Positions 21,478-32,650 of a stretch of 64,000 bases of DNA are shown piece after piece. Every line of letters starts with the position of its first letter. Position 1 is the stretch's first letter. Both the position numbers and the translations under genes were made by a program. Location of the stretch: positions 26,931,527-26,995,526 of the forward strand of contig NC_081546.1 in assembly GCF_901000735.1 (NCBI RefSeq), given 5' to 3'. The notes beneath the pieces are model-generated. The model was given only the letters and a program-made list of their open reading frames with translations, ran no database searches and had not been told where the DNA came from. The DNA comes from Corylus avellana (lineage: Eukaryota; Streptophyta; Magnoliopsida; Fagales; Betulaceae).

Positions 21478-22585
21478 AGTATTTTCTTCTAGGACATGTC
21501 GAACATCTTCATGAAACCACAATCTACTACGCTGACCAGGTTCTTTGGGTGATTCTTGTCGAACAATTTCTCTTCCCATTTCTTGCAGCAAGTCATGCAT
21601 CTCCAATAATCCATAGTGAGACTGAGTTATGAGACACTTGTCCTTTAGTTCTTCGATGCCACTATATGAGTGAAAACCACGACCATCAAGCATTTCTGTG
21701 ACATATTCTACACTCCCTCCTTTGAAGAAACATGCGATGTCAAGGAAAATATTTTTCGTGTTTTCATCCAATCCATCAAAACTTATTCTAAGTATTTTTT
21801 GAATATCATGGTGAGGAATTTTTTTGTACTTGTCCAATTTACTTTTCCAATAAAGTATATCTCTACCTTTTAGAGCTGAGCCTATCACTGTTAAAGCTAA
21901 TGGCAATCCTCCAGCATAATGTACTACATCATTTATGAGCTTCACAAAATCGTCGTTAGATTTGTCATTAATTTTGAAGGCATTCCAACAAAAGAGCTTA
22001 AGAGTTTCATCGTGATTTAACCCATTCATCTAGTATGTTAAATAAATTTCATGTGCACTAAGTAAACGTTGATCTCTTGTTGTTATGATAATTCTACTTC
22101 CTAAGCCAAACCAATCATCTTTTCCAATTAGCTTTTCTAATTGGTCTGATTGATCCACATCATCAAGAATTAGAAGTACCCTCAAACTACGAAGCCTATC
22201 CTGTATCAAAATAATTCCCCGATCAACATTGTCAACCATTAGACTTGAGTCTCCTAGGATCGTAGAAAGAAGTTTATTTTGCAAAATCATCAAACCGTCC
22301 ATTTGGCTGAAAGTTTCTCTAATGTTTTCAAGAAAACAACTACCTTCAAATTGAGAGGCAATCGAGTTGTAGATGGCTTTGGTGAGAGTTGTCTTACCAA
22401 TTCCACCAGTTCCGAAGATCCCTACCATACGTGTAATGTCATTCTTTTCTATATTTAAAAGCCTCTTCATATCTTGTACACGAGAGTCTAATCCAATTGG
22501 ATACTTGGCAACTTGGAAGTAAGTCTTTTTCACTAATATCGAATTCACCCATTCAATGATTGACTTAATAAATTAAGCTTCATTC
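21478..22585 (-). pseudogene. TNL3 NB-ARC exon
   Basis: The motifs in order are P-loop GTGGIGKTT (about 22388-22413), kinase-2 [53 protein letters not shown] and LEMHDLLQEMGREIV (MHD). Two stops, at 22573-22575 and 22030-22032, break an otherwise uninterrupted frame. The downstream ATG at 22029 could start an ARC-only piece, but that has no known function. Confidence 0.88.
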
Positions 22586-22896
22586 CTACATATACAAAAA
22601 GATAACAAAACATCTAATGTGTTACTTTCACAATAAAAATAATAGGAATATGATCTAATTACAATGATTTTTTATTTTTATTTTTATTATTTTTTTTTTC
22701 TCTATAAGTGGGGGTGGAACTAGGAATATGACCTAGTTACAATGTTTCCTAATTTTTTTTTTCCAAAGTACTTCAATAATTTTTTTTAAAAAAAAAAATC
22801 AATGTTTTATGCCCTTAATTTATTTTTTTATTTTTTTAACTTCGATCCCACACTTCTAAAATCCTAAATCCGCCCCTATCTATAAGCAATGAATTG

Positions 22897-24784
22897 TAGG
22901 GGTGCAAAGGCGGTTACGGTTAGCGGTTAGTGGCAATAACCGCTAACCATAACCGCCTTAGCGGTTAGTAGATTTCACTAACCGCAACCGCTAACGGCCT
23001 AACGGTTAGCGGTTAGCGGTTAACCGCCGGTTAGCGGTTAGCGAAATAGATAACCGCCTGCTAACCGCTTTTTTAAAATTGGGTTTTTTTTTTGGCTTTC
23101 TTTAGGGCTTTTTGGGCTTATTTTTACCGTCATTTTTTTTCCTTGTATTTTTAATATCTTCTTGGGCTCAATTGCTATAAAAAGAGCCTATATTGAAAAA
23201 TCAAAAATATTTGACCCAAAATTTACATTTACTTGTACTTTAAAAAAATTTCCTTAAATATTAAATAATAACCGGTTAACTTTTAAAAAAAAAAAAAAAT
23301 TCAACACAACATACAAAAAAAAGTTCAGAATTCAGACAACTGTCACAACCTATAAAAAATATATATATATATAAAAAGTTCAACACAAAGCATGTAAAAT
23401 AAGTTCAAATAAAACATTAAATGATACAAATAAAACATTAAAACTTCATCAATCCTCTCATTTAGTCTTCTAGCAAATCCTGTGGACATCAAAAGAAGAA
23501 AAGTTATAATATTAAACATAATAATATTAAGGCACAAAATACATTAATACTTCAATTGTGATTAATGTATTAATGGTTAAATTTATTTTTCTAAAAAATG
23601 TTCAAAAAATACATTAATACTTCAATTGTGATTATAAGTAACACATTGTTGAATCTAATGTCAATTACTTAATTTGATATTATATAATTATATAGTCTCA
23701 TTAAATTATATCATATGATTAATTATTTAAATTCTTATCATATTTACTTATAATCTTTTTTCTTTGAATTGAACTTAATATCTAATGATAAATGGTAATG
23801 TTCAAACTCCTAAATCCTAAATTCCTAAAGTATCTAATAATGCTTTAATTAAATTGTAGACTTGTAGTTATAAGTAATATATTGTTTAATTCAATTGAAT
23901 CAATTGTGATTATTATTGTACATGAATCATATGATTAACTTGTAGACTTATGACTTATGAGTTATGTCATATTATATATGTATTATTTATTATTATATAA
24001 TCATATGATTTAATGATCAAGTCATCATATGATATAATCATATCAATTATAGTGATAATATATAAATTACTAAAATTATAATGATAATACATTAATACTT
24101 AAATTGTGTTTATAAGTAATACATTGGTCATTGTTTAATCCAATGCTAATTACTTAATTTGATATTATACGAATCATATCATCATTATACATCAATAATA
24201 TGATTCACTTGAAGTCTTGAATAAAGTATTTGAATTGTTATTGAATCATATGATTAAGTATTGATATTATACATTTATATTATTCATATACATATGTAGA
24301 CCTATATAGACTTATAACATATATAGACTTATAAGTTTATAACATATATTGGAAATAAGTCTCTAGATATTTAATTGTTGTATTAGTATGAATTGGTATA
24401 CTTATGAGTTATGTCATATTATATATGTATAATTTGTTATTATATAATCAAATGATTTAATGATCAATTTCATGTGATATAATCATATAAATTATAGTGA
24501 TAATATATTAATACTAAATTTATGATTTAATTATTTTTTAAAAAAAATTGTGATTTAATGATCAAGTGATTATGTTATATGTATAAATATTTTTATAATT
24601 ATAATTATAAAAATATATTATATAAAAAGGCGGTTACGGTTAGCGGTTACGGTTATATTATATAAAAAGGCGGTTATGGCGGTTAGCGGTTAATGCGGTT
24701 AGACGGTTAGGCGGTTAGGCGGTTGGCGGTTATAGCGGTTAGCGGTTAGCGGGCGGTTTTTAACCGCCCGCCTTTGCACCCCTA
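22897..24784. mobile_element. 1.9-kb non-autonomous hAT element in TNL3 intron 1
   Basis: The termini are TAGGGGTGCAAAGGCGGTTA and its inverse ending CCGCCTTTGCACCCCTA. The 8-bp TSD is ATGAATTG (22889-22896, 24785-24792), the size used by hAT elements. Both subterminal regions (22905-23065, 24625-24765) carry dense GCGGTTA/TAACCGC repeats, as in hAT transposase-binding zones. The 1.5-kb core is very AT-rich and has no transposase. Confidence 0.88.
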
Positions 24785-24927
24785 ATGAATTGTAGGCCAT
24801 GACGTGAGGGATAATCTTCCCCTCCCTAAGCCCAATCCTCCAACGGTACTCTACAAGTCCTCCCCTTATTAGAAGAAAATAATCTAGAATAACCTTGAAG
24901 GAAAGGCATAAAAGTGGTTAGAAATAC

Positions 24928-25427
24928 TTGTTATCCAAAGGCCTCCCAGACAAATTGGCCACTTCTACTAGGGCTGTCTCCCACCTCTTCAGCTTCAATT
25001 GATCATCCTTGAATTTTTCTTTAAGGTTAGCAAATGCTATTTTAACACAATTGGTTTGACGCTGTACTTCCCATGGATCTACGTCGTAGAACAACGGCAG
25101 AAACTGTTGTCCCTTAGTTTTTCTACACTCAAGGATCTTCATTAACTCGTCCAAGCACCATCCAGATGATGCGTAGTTTTTAGAAAGTACAATAATTGAA
25201 ATCTGCGACTCTTCAATGGCTTTGAGAAGTGTTGGTGAAATTTCCTCTCCACTTCTAAGCTTGTTGTCTATGAAGGTGTTGATTCCGTTTCGACGTAATG
25301 CTGCGTATAAATGAGCAGTAAAAGTTTTGCGAGTATCTTTACCTCTAAAACTCAAGAATACATCATAAGCCCATCTAGGAGTGAAAGAGGAGGAGGAAAA
25401 GGAAGAGGTTCCGTGACAGGCTGCCAT
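24928..25427 (-). CDS. TNL3 TIR exon (intact TIR domain)
   Basis: The chosen start is the ATG at 25427 (MAACHG); an in-frame ATG at 25439 is also possible. The frame is open upstream to 25595, but that stretch looks like 5' leader. The motifs are DVFLSFRGKDTR (E to K in FRGEDTR), the alphaA segment, SGWCLDELMKILE with the catalytic-type Glu, and LPLFYDVDP. The donor is AA|GTATTT, where TNL1 and TNL2 have AG|GT, so the last exon base is changed but GT is kept. With the downstream stop the product is about 170 residues. Confidence 0.82.
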
Positions 25428-25682
25428 GAAAGAAGTCATTCTCAACGTACCAAGAGTACCAGTGCTTAATAGAAAAAATTGAGAGAGAGTTACCACTGCC
25501 CCCAAAGCCGCGTTGCAATATAAAAGGAATGCCAAGAAACACTTCCTTGTAGAGAGAAACAAGAATTGACTGTTTTTTGACAGCCACTGAACCAAAATAA
25601 TAATTTAACACAATATTCGAGGTAAGGTATAAAAAACAAAGAAAAAGCATCCTTCACCCCTCCTTTTTTTTTTTTTTTTTTT

Positions 25683-26830
25683 AAGGAAAAGTCCACGTAA
25701 TCTTCTCAAACTACCACTCAATTGATAATGTCCCTCTCAAACTTTTAATTGTGACAATGTCCGTCACAAACTACCAAAAATTGTTAATGTTCCCCAATGA
25801 CGAAATTACCCTTAGTAAAATATAAACAAAAATACTAAAACTTCTAGAAAAAACCCAAAACTAAAAAAAAAAAAAAAAAAAATCCAAACTTGGCCAATTT
25901 TTTCTTTTTTAAAATTAATTTTATAAGAACAAAATTAAAAAAATTTCGATTTTTTTTTTTTTTATAAAAATTGAAAATTTTCGTTTTTTTTTTATTTTTT
26001 ATTTTTTTTTATAATTTTATTTAAATAAAAATTTACGTTTTAAAAAATAAAATTTTCGCTTAATAAAATGAAATTTTTTGTTTTTTAAAACTAAATAAAA
26101 AAATTAGTTTTTTTTTTTAAAAAAAAATTTCCTTTAAAAAAAAAATAAAAAATTTTGTTTAAATTTTTTTTTTTTTTTTTAAATATTATCTTTCAATTAA
26201 AATTTTTTGTTTTTTAAAAAATCAATTTTTTTTTTGACTTTATAGGGGTATTTTTGTCTTATTGAGAAATCTATAGGGGCATTTTTGTCCTATGGCTAGT
26301 CTTGGGGGGGACATTGNNNNNNNNNNNNNNNNNNNNNNNNNNNNNNNNNNNNNNNNNNNNNNNNNNNNNNNNNNNNNNNNNNNNNNNNNNNNNNNNNNNN
26401 NNNNNNNNNNNNNNNNTTTTATTTATTTTTTGTTTTATAATTTTATTTAAATAAAATTTTACGTTTTAAAAAATAAAATTTTCGCTTAATAAAATGAAAT
26501 TTTTTGTTTTTTAAAACTAAATAAAAAAATAGTTTTTTAAAAAAATAAAAATTTCTGTTTTTTTTTAAAATAAATAAAAATTTTTGCTTAAAAAAAATTG
26601 TTTTTTTTTTTAAAATATTATTTTTAAATTAAAATTTTTCATTTTTTAAAAATATCAGTTTTTTTTTTTTTAATTTATTTATTTATAGGGATATTTTTAT
26701 CTTATTGAGAAATCTATAGGGGCATTTTTATCTTATTGCTAGCCTTGGGGGGACATTGTCACAATTGAAAGTTTGGAGGGGACATTGTCAATTGAGTGAT
26801 AGTTTGAAGGGGGTATGTGGACTTTACCTT
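25683..26830. mobile_element. Long inverted-repeat element, Mutator-like MITE type
   Basis: The ends aaggaaaagtccac and the inverse ggactttacctt continue inward as matching arms that contain ctaccactcaattgataatg-like and gacaattgt-like blocks, then a very A/T-rich core with a 100-N gap (26317-26416). The flanks are T runs, so the TSD is ambiguous. There is no coding capacity. Confidence 0.65.
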
Positions 26831-27142
26831 TTTTTTTTATTAATATTCACGCCGGAAAAAGGGTAAAGCATTTTTCACGGTTGATTTGGAATAAACATCA
26901 TCACCTTGAAGAGTAATGATTTTCGGAACACGGTGTGCTTGAACAGTAAGCACGCCGGTGATGTGGCACATGCCACGTTTGCGGAAATTAAAAAAAAAAA
27001 AAAAAAAAATTTCAAACCCGGCCAAACCTTTTCCCCTAGACTCCATTTTTTTCATTTCCCCCATTTTCTTCCCAAGCCCATTCCCCCCACCCCCCTGCAC
27101 TTCAGCGCATCTAATCCCACCACTGTCGACCTTTCCCACCGT

Positions 27143-27255
27143 GCGACGTAACAGCAGCTCATCCTCAACAACTTATTCTTTCTTATCTTACACACGTGTA
27201 TAACAGCAGCTCATCATCAACAGCTTATTCTTTCTTATCTTACACACGTGTATAT
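27143..27255. repeat. Two-copy tandem repeat, about 52 bp
   Basis: A block with aacagcagctcatc, cagcttattctttcttatct and tacacacgtgtat is repeated once, with small changes. It sits at the left of the Copia LTR. Confidence 0.65.
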
Positions 27256-27445
27256 AAGTTAGTTTAGTTTGTTATATCAGTTAGTTAGTTATGTAAGTTG
27301 AAACTATTATGTTATTTATGTTGTTAGCTTATACTCTGTTAGTTGAGTTGTAAAATAGAGTATATAAACTCATGTATTGCTTTGTATTTTGTCAAGTTAA
27401 TGAGAACAGTTTGAGTTCATTCTTCAATCTCATTCTTTCTTTACA
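27256..27445 (+). repeat. Copia-type 5' LTR remnant
   Basis: A TATA box (gagtatataaactc, near 27357) and a transcribed leader end in ctttaca at 27445. This is followed after 8 bp by tggtattagagc (27454-27465), the primer-binding site complementary to initiator tRNA-Met (one change from tggtatcagagc). The left end of the LTR is not resolved. Confidence 0.6.
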
Positions 27446-27453
27446 ATTTGATA

Positions 27454-27465
27454 TGGTATTAGAGC
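27454..27465 (+). other. Primer-binding site (initiator tRNA-Met type)
   Basis: tggtattagagc directly follows the LTR end, as in plant Copia elements. Confidence 0.7.
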
Positions 27466-27494
27466 TTTTCACTTTGTGAAAGTTCATTTCATCA

Positions 27495-28563
27495 ATGTCG
27501 ATCCCAGTTTCCTCGATTTCTAAAGCCATTCCCCTTTCTTCTTCTTCTTCTCATTCATTAATTTTCTCTCTCAATGACAATACCTTCAGTCATTACTATC
27601 TGCATAATGGTGATAATCCAGAGCTATTGTTGGTTTCTCAACCATTAACTGGTAAGAACTATAACACTTGGAGCCGATCCATGACCATAGCTCTCTCTGC
27701 AAAGAACAAGTTGCAGTTCATTGATGGAATTCTTCCTCACTCATCCACTCTGAATGGACCTGAATTCAGACCCTGAAAGAGGTGCAATGATACAATATCT
27801 TCATGGATTGTTAACACAGTATCGAAGGAAATTGCTACCAGTATAATCTACATCAACAATTGCCAGGATATGTGGGTGAGTCTAAAGGAAAGATTCTCAC
27901 AGAAAAACGGACCATAAGCCTTCTAGCTTCAGAAAGGTATCTCTAGCTTATCACAGGATAGCATGTCTGTAAGCTCTTACTTTACTCGTCTCAAGTCTCT
28001 TTGTGATGAATTTAGTAACTATAAGTCCTTTTCTCCATGTACTTGTGTTCCTGCGTGTTCTTGTGGTAGCCTGAAATCTGTCCACACATTTTTTGATCAA
28101 TAGTATGTTTTTCAATTTTTAATGGGGCTCCATGAGTCTTTTGCACACATCAGAGGTCAAATCCTCTTGATGGATCCACTCCCTCCAATCTACAAAATAG
28201 TTTTCACTAGTTGTTCAAGAAGAAAGTCAAAGACAAATCTTCATAGGATCTATGAATTCAAACCCTGCAACCTTGATAACCAAATCTGTTCCCACACAGT
28301 AGAATAGGTTCCCTAGGCAGATGACTCGAAAGGATAAATCAGTATGTACTCATTGTGGTATTTCTGGACATACGATTAATAAATGCTACAAATTGCATGG
28401 TTTTCCTCCTGGTTTCGAGTTCACAAAGAGGCCTTCTTTTTCCCCAAGATCAAGTGTTAATTATACTGCTCAGAATCATGGAGAAAATTTTCCTGAAACT
28501 CCACAAGTTCCTCAGCTGCCAATTACTGTAGAATGGTGTCAAAGGTTTCTAGAATTCTTGTAG
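27495..28563 (+). pseudogene. Copia gag remnant with zinc knuckle
   Basis: The 5' part (27495-27776) encodes the gag N-terminus with GDNPELLLVSQPLTGKNYNTW and SMTIALSAKNK, the Copia gag signature for the first helix. Stops and shifts break the middle. The 3' part (28321-28563) has the CCHC knuckle CTHCGISGHTINKC and the YKLHGFPPGF motif that commonly follows it. No protease, integrase or RT is found downstream, so the element is truncated within gag. Confidence 0.85.
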
Positions 28564-29526
28564 ATCTAGATCTAATTCTTCAAACTTATACATTGTATTA
28601 AGTAATGTTATCAAGAGAACTCCAATTTTTATTGAGTCTGTTCAAATGTAAACTTTTAAATTACTATTAAATTTAAGATAATTAATATTAAATTTTAATT
28701 TATTAGTTATTTTAAAAGTACATAACATTTAGAAAGACTCAAATAATATTCTAATTATCTTTATAACTAGTGTGGATGGCACGTGCAATGCACGTGCTTG
28801 GTTCTCTATATTATATATCACTATAATTGTTAATATTACAATTTATATGTATATATTAATTATATTATAAAATAGATTTAATATCTAAATTATTGAACAG
28901 ATATTTATTGAATTTTCTAAACAAATAAAGTTAAACTATAAATTAAGTATATATGATATACTATACCAATTAAAAACAAAAAAGAGGTAATATACATAGT
29001 ACACATATGTTGTTACTTCAAATTAAAGGGTATCACATTCATGTTCATGGTGTTTATCTTAACCAACCTATAAGTTTATAGAAGTGTAATTCCATCAAAT
29101 GTTTTTTTATTATAATCATAGACCTTAAAAAGCTATAATGTATATTCAGTTTATAAATGAATCACCAATATGCCTCCACGTTTTCCTCAGAAAAATTCCT
29201 TCGCTATCGTGAAGTTGAAGGTGATCACCATATGATAAATGGCTGGGGTGAGAAAGAAGTGACAGCAGCAAAGCATTTTGTTTTTTGTTTTTTTCGAATA
29301 AAGTTTTCTACATATTGAATTTGACAAAAAAAAAAAAAAAAAAAAAAATTAGAATAAAGTTTATTTTATTTTATTTTATTTTATTTTTACTATTTAAAAA
29401 AAAAAAAACAGAAATTTTAATTTTAAATAAATGATTTTTTTAAAAAAAAACCAATTTTTTTTTTCTTTTTTAAACAGAAATTTTTAATCATATAACTTAA
29501 TTAAAGACTAATTAATCATATAACTT
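28564..29526. other. Intergenic, AT-rich; no gene recognised
   Basis: Contains long A/T homopolymers near 29330-29460 and a local palindromic gcacgtgcaatgcacgtgc at about 28780-28798. No coding signal. Confidence 0.5.
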
Positions 29527-29636
29527 AACTCTTTTTTTTTTGTTTTTTTTTGTTTTTACATGTCCACACAAGAGAATGCGGATTCAAATTAGTAACCTCC
29601 GCTTCATAGGACATGATCAATAGTCGATTGAGCGAC
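29527..29636 (-). mobile_element. tRNA-derived SINE
   Basis: A minus-strand B-box-like sequence and an A-box-like TCAATCGACTATTGA region of the same family as 21107-21214, more diverged. The T-rich tail is at 29532-29558. The TSD is AATCATATAACTT (29514-29526, 29637-29649). Confidence 0.8.
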
Positions 29637-29681
29637 AATCATATAACTTCACTAAATACGATGTGGTCATGATTTTTATAA

Positions 29682-29684
<3 letters not shown>

Positions 29685-29718
<34 letters not shown>

Positions 29719-29812
29719 ACATGTCCACACAAGAGGGGGAGAGGGGATTCGAACTAGTGACTTCCGCTTCATAAGGCGTGGTTCCCAACCGATTGAGCTA
29801 CCCATTTGGAAC
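29685..29812 (-). mobile_element. tRNA-derived SINE with a (TA)n tail
   Basis: Minus-strand A box TAGCTCAATCGGTTGG and B box GTTCGAATCCC, followed by a (TA)n tail (29685-29715). The TSD is TTATAATGA (29676-29684, 29813-29821). It is the best-preserved A/B boxes of the family here and lies 50 bp from the previous copy. Confidence 0.85.
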
Positions 29813-29944
29813 TTATAATGAATCATATTATATATTTGTTCAGTAGGCCACCTCGAGAGGTAGAACACTAACTGCCAAAACAATTTTTACAAAGAACAAT
29901 GTTAATAAACAAAGGACAAAGTTTTCCTTCAAACTGGGTTGGAG

Positions 29945-30085
29945 GAATTTCCTTCAACCTAATTTATAAAAGTGACATGTGACCCATGAACATGTAAGAT
30001 GCACATGTTTTTTTGAGAAATTTTCTTCAACCTAATTTATAAATGTGACATGTAACCCATGAACATGTGAGATGCACATGTTTTT
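29945..30085. repeat. Two-copy direct repeat, about 73 bp
   Basis: ttccttcaacctaatttata followed by gtgacatgtgacccatgaac and gtgagatgcacatgtttttt-like sequence occurs twice in a row with a few substitutions. Confidence 0.7.
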
Positions 30086-30155
30086 TTTAATTGCAATGAC
30101 AGAGTTGGAATAAATTTCATTGAAAACTCATATGCATCTTACATGTTAGAGGAGA

Positions 30156-30317
30156 GTTAGGGAGCCAAACAAATGAATCTAGAAAAATTTTCAAACTGCC
30201 TTGGCAGACTGAGAGTGACAAACAAGTGAGAGAAAATTGCATTTTTTTAAAAAAAATTTAAAAACCTGCCACATCAGTTTGGAAATTTTTTTAGGTTCAT
30301 TTGTTTGGCTCCCTAAC
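30156..30317. mobile_element. 162-bp MITE
   Basis: The termini gttagggagccaaacaaatg are matched in inverse at the right end (catttgtttggctccctaac). The arms extend inward about 45 bp, including an aaactg/cagttt block. The TA at both ends suggests a TA or TTA-type target. Confidence 0.75.
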
Positions 30318-30607
30318 AATACTCCACATGTTATTAAAAAAATGAACACATGTCACTTTTACAAACTAAGTTAAAAGAAATTCTTTCGACCCAATTTGAT
30401 GAAAAACTTTGACCATAAACGAATGGAAACAAATACCCAAAGCATCGGATATCGTGTGTAAGATGCCAAATGGCCCAAATGGATGAATATTATGAAGAAA
30501 AAAAAAATGGAGGTGCGGCATGTGGTGTAACACTATGAGTCTATGGCGGATGAGAGCCAACGATGCTCTCATACAAAAGAGCAAATGGGACACATGCAAT
30601 GCACTAC

Positions 30608-30638
<31 letters not shown>

Positions 30639-30703
30639 TAAAAGAACATCCCGCCTCAATATGATCGCCCACGCCCAGATGGACACAAATTTCTGGAAGA
30701 CAC

Positions 30704-30768
30704 AAATCACAGATTTTAAAAACGGGAATCTGGACCAATTGATTCCCGTTTTTAAAAATCTGTGATTT
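30704..30768. repeat. Compact hairpin, 27-bp arms and 10-nt loop
   Basis: 30704-30730 pairs with 30741-30768; the only flaw is one extra A in the right arm. The loop is tggaccaatt. This is the tightest foldback in the window. Its role is unknown; it could be a small inverted duplication or a hairpin RNA source. Confidence 0.8.
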
Positions 30769-30769
30769 A

Positions 30770-31916
30770 AATGCATAAAAAGAAAAAGTTGTGTTGCATG
30801 GGTAAACCCATAAAACACCGACAATATCAGAAATACTGAATTTTTTATCCCCCAATGGGCCATCCACCTTGAGTGCGGAATAAAAAAAAAACGTTGCTCT
30901 ATCTATCTCTCTGTTTTGCATTCTAATACTGTCCCAATCCTGTCCATCACACACGGACCTTCCAGCACAATTATCTCCTCTCATTACTCTTCTTGCTAGG
31001 CCACATACAACTCATCCATCAAGCTCACAATCTCGTCTTGCTGTCATATATCTCATAGAGGGAAGAAAGGAAACATAATGAACAGAGAGATGCTTCTTAT
31101 GGGCTACGGAATGGGCTGTAGAATAATTGGCTGAAAGGCTGTTACGTTTGGGTATTAAGTAGTTGGGCTTAAGCTGTTATGCTGAGTTGTAATAAGAAGT
31201 TGTTAGTGGTTGGGCTTCCAGCGAAAATAGAGTTAAGCTTGTTATAATACTGTTAGGAGGTTAGAAGGGTTGTTAGGCTGATTGCAAGTGTAAATATGGC
31301 AATCAGCATAACCGAAGAAAATTAAGAAAGATCTAATTGCCTTGTTTGTAATCTGTTACTCTGGAGATTCATTGCGTGCCTCAAATACTCAATCACAATA
31401 TCCTTGGATTCGTCCAACTCTCTCTTATCCTCTCATCCCTTACATTCATACAAATATCACCATCTATGTACAGAAAACATATAAAGAAGAAGGTTCTTTA
31501 CACATGCCCTACTAGCCTTTCTAACAGCCCGGATAGAGAAAAGTGCTTATGTCATAAGCAAAGCTTTTGACAAGATCCCCAAAATATAAAAGAAACTAAA
31601 AAGGAAGACCTTAAGTACTCACTCTCATATCTCTCTTTCCTGTTGTTTGATCCATCGTTGTCCTTCAACAAAAGCAGCAAAAACATAGCGCAAATAACCC
31701 TAGATCCCAACGCCACTCACTTATGTCGGCTTAAGAAATAATAAGAAATATATGTTTTTTTTAAGTAATATATATTCATGGAAAATATAGTTCATAGCTA
31801 TGTTATATGCAACACCCTGCACCCTAGAGGATGTTGGGCTTTAGTTGGATCTGAATAAAATTCATAATGTGGAAATAATAATAAATAGACACAGAGATTT
31901 ACGTAGTTCGGTCTAT
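30770..31916. other. Intergenic; no gene recognised
   Basis: The stretch 31080-31400 (tgttacgtttggg... then gcaatcagcataaccgaag) reads like an LTR leader, but I could not find its partner, a PBS or a TSD. Confidence 0.4.
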
Positions 31917-32264
31917 GACCTACATCCACAAAATCAAGCCCTAAGGCTGCATTAAGCTCTTATTTTTCTGAGTAATATTTACAATATAACATGTTCCTAT
32001 TTAAATCATGTTGAATACAAATAGACTTTTATTCTACCTTTATTTTTCTAAGTAATATTTACAATATAACATGCTCATATTTAAATCATGTTGAATACAA
32101 ATAGACTTCTATTCTACCTAAGTTAGCTAGGTGATAATCTTTAACTATTCACCTGTAACCCAGTGATTGTCTTCTAGTGTGACTCAGTGATATTCTTCAA
32201 CTATAAGTCAGTAATAGTCTTATTCTGTGACTATTATTCTTGAACTCCATGATATAATCTAACA
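31917..32264 (-). repeat. LTR remnant, family shared with 43459-43745
   Basis: On the minus strand it starts TGTTAGATTATATCATGGAG. It aligns with 43459-43745, except that a block of about 75 bp (ttatttttctgagtaatatt through attctacct) is tandemly duplicated here. The homology starts at gacctac near 31917. No adjacent PBS is seen. Confidence 0.65.
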
Positions 32265-32269
32265 TTCCC

Positions 32270-32650
32270 CAGATGTGTAAACATGTGAAAACTTGAGTCT
32301 GCTCTTTAGTTGGCAACAAACTTGAGTCTGTTCTTTAGTTGGCAACGGAGGCAGAGATGGTGACCGGAAACTTGTTGTGTAAACTTGTGAAAACTTGAGT
32401 TTGTTCTTTAGTTGGCAACGGAAGCAAAGATGGTGACCGGAAACTCGTTGGAGTTGGTGGTAGCCGAGGTAGTTGAGTGGAGTTGATGGCGCCGAAATTG
32501 AAACAACGGCTGCTCTTGAACTTGAACTTTGGCGACTTTTGGCCTCTTTTAGAGAAGAAAGAGCCAACTATGGGTTAAGAGAGAAAGGAGATGGGCAAAT
32601 GACCTCTTTTAGAGAAGAAAGAGCAACCTTGGGCTAAGAGAGAAAGAAAG
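32270..32650. repeat. Short tandem repeats, GA-rich, ending at a gap
   Basis: aacttgagtctgttctttagttggcaac-like units recur three times (32290-32425), then cctcttttagagaagaaagag occurs twice (32540-32640), just before a 100-N gap (32651-32750). Short open frames here lack known motifs. Confidence 0.55.

Larger units (their letters stand above)
17811..25427 (-). pseudogene. TNL3: near-complete TIR-NB-ARC-LRR gene with three nonsense codons
   Basis: Minus-strand exons are TIR (24928-25427), NB-ARC (21478-22585), linker (19841-20113) and LRR (about 17811-19592), with GT/AG junctions that agree with TNL1. All NB-ARC motifs are present. In-frame stops are TAA at 22573-22575 (position of Glu in EPEF), TAG at 22030-22032 (a Gln codon in paralogues), and TGA at 18162-18164 (an Arg codon in a sister repeat). 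Otherwise the frame is continuous through more than 1,000 residues. Decay is therefore recent compared with TNL1. The predicted spliced product is TIR-only, about 170 residues. The C-JID end is not seen; it would lie past the gap. Intron 1 holds a 1.9-kb hAT element and intron 2 a SINE. Confidence 0.88.

Noticed and set aside
22905..24765. GCGGTTA repeat arrays considered as a CRISPR-like or telomere-like array
   Set aside because: The repeats are short and contiguous without spacers, are inverted at the two ends and lie inside TSD-bounded hAT termini.
25439..25595. N-terminal extension of TNL3 upstream of MAACHG
   Set aside because: Not shared with TNL1 or TNL2, and it overlaps a TATA-like stretch (ttttatattgc), so it is more likely promoter and leader.
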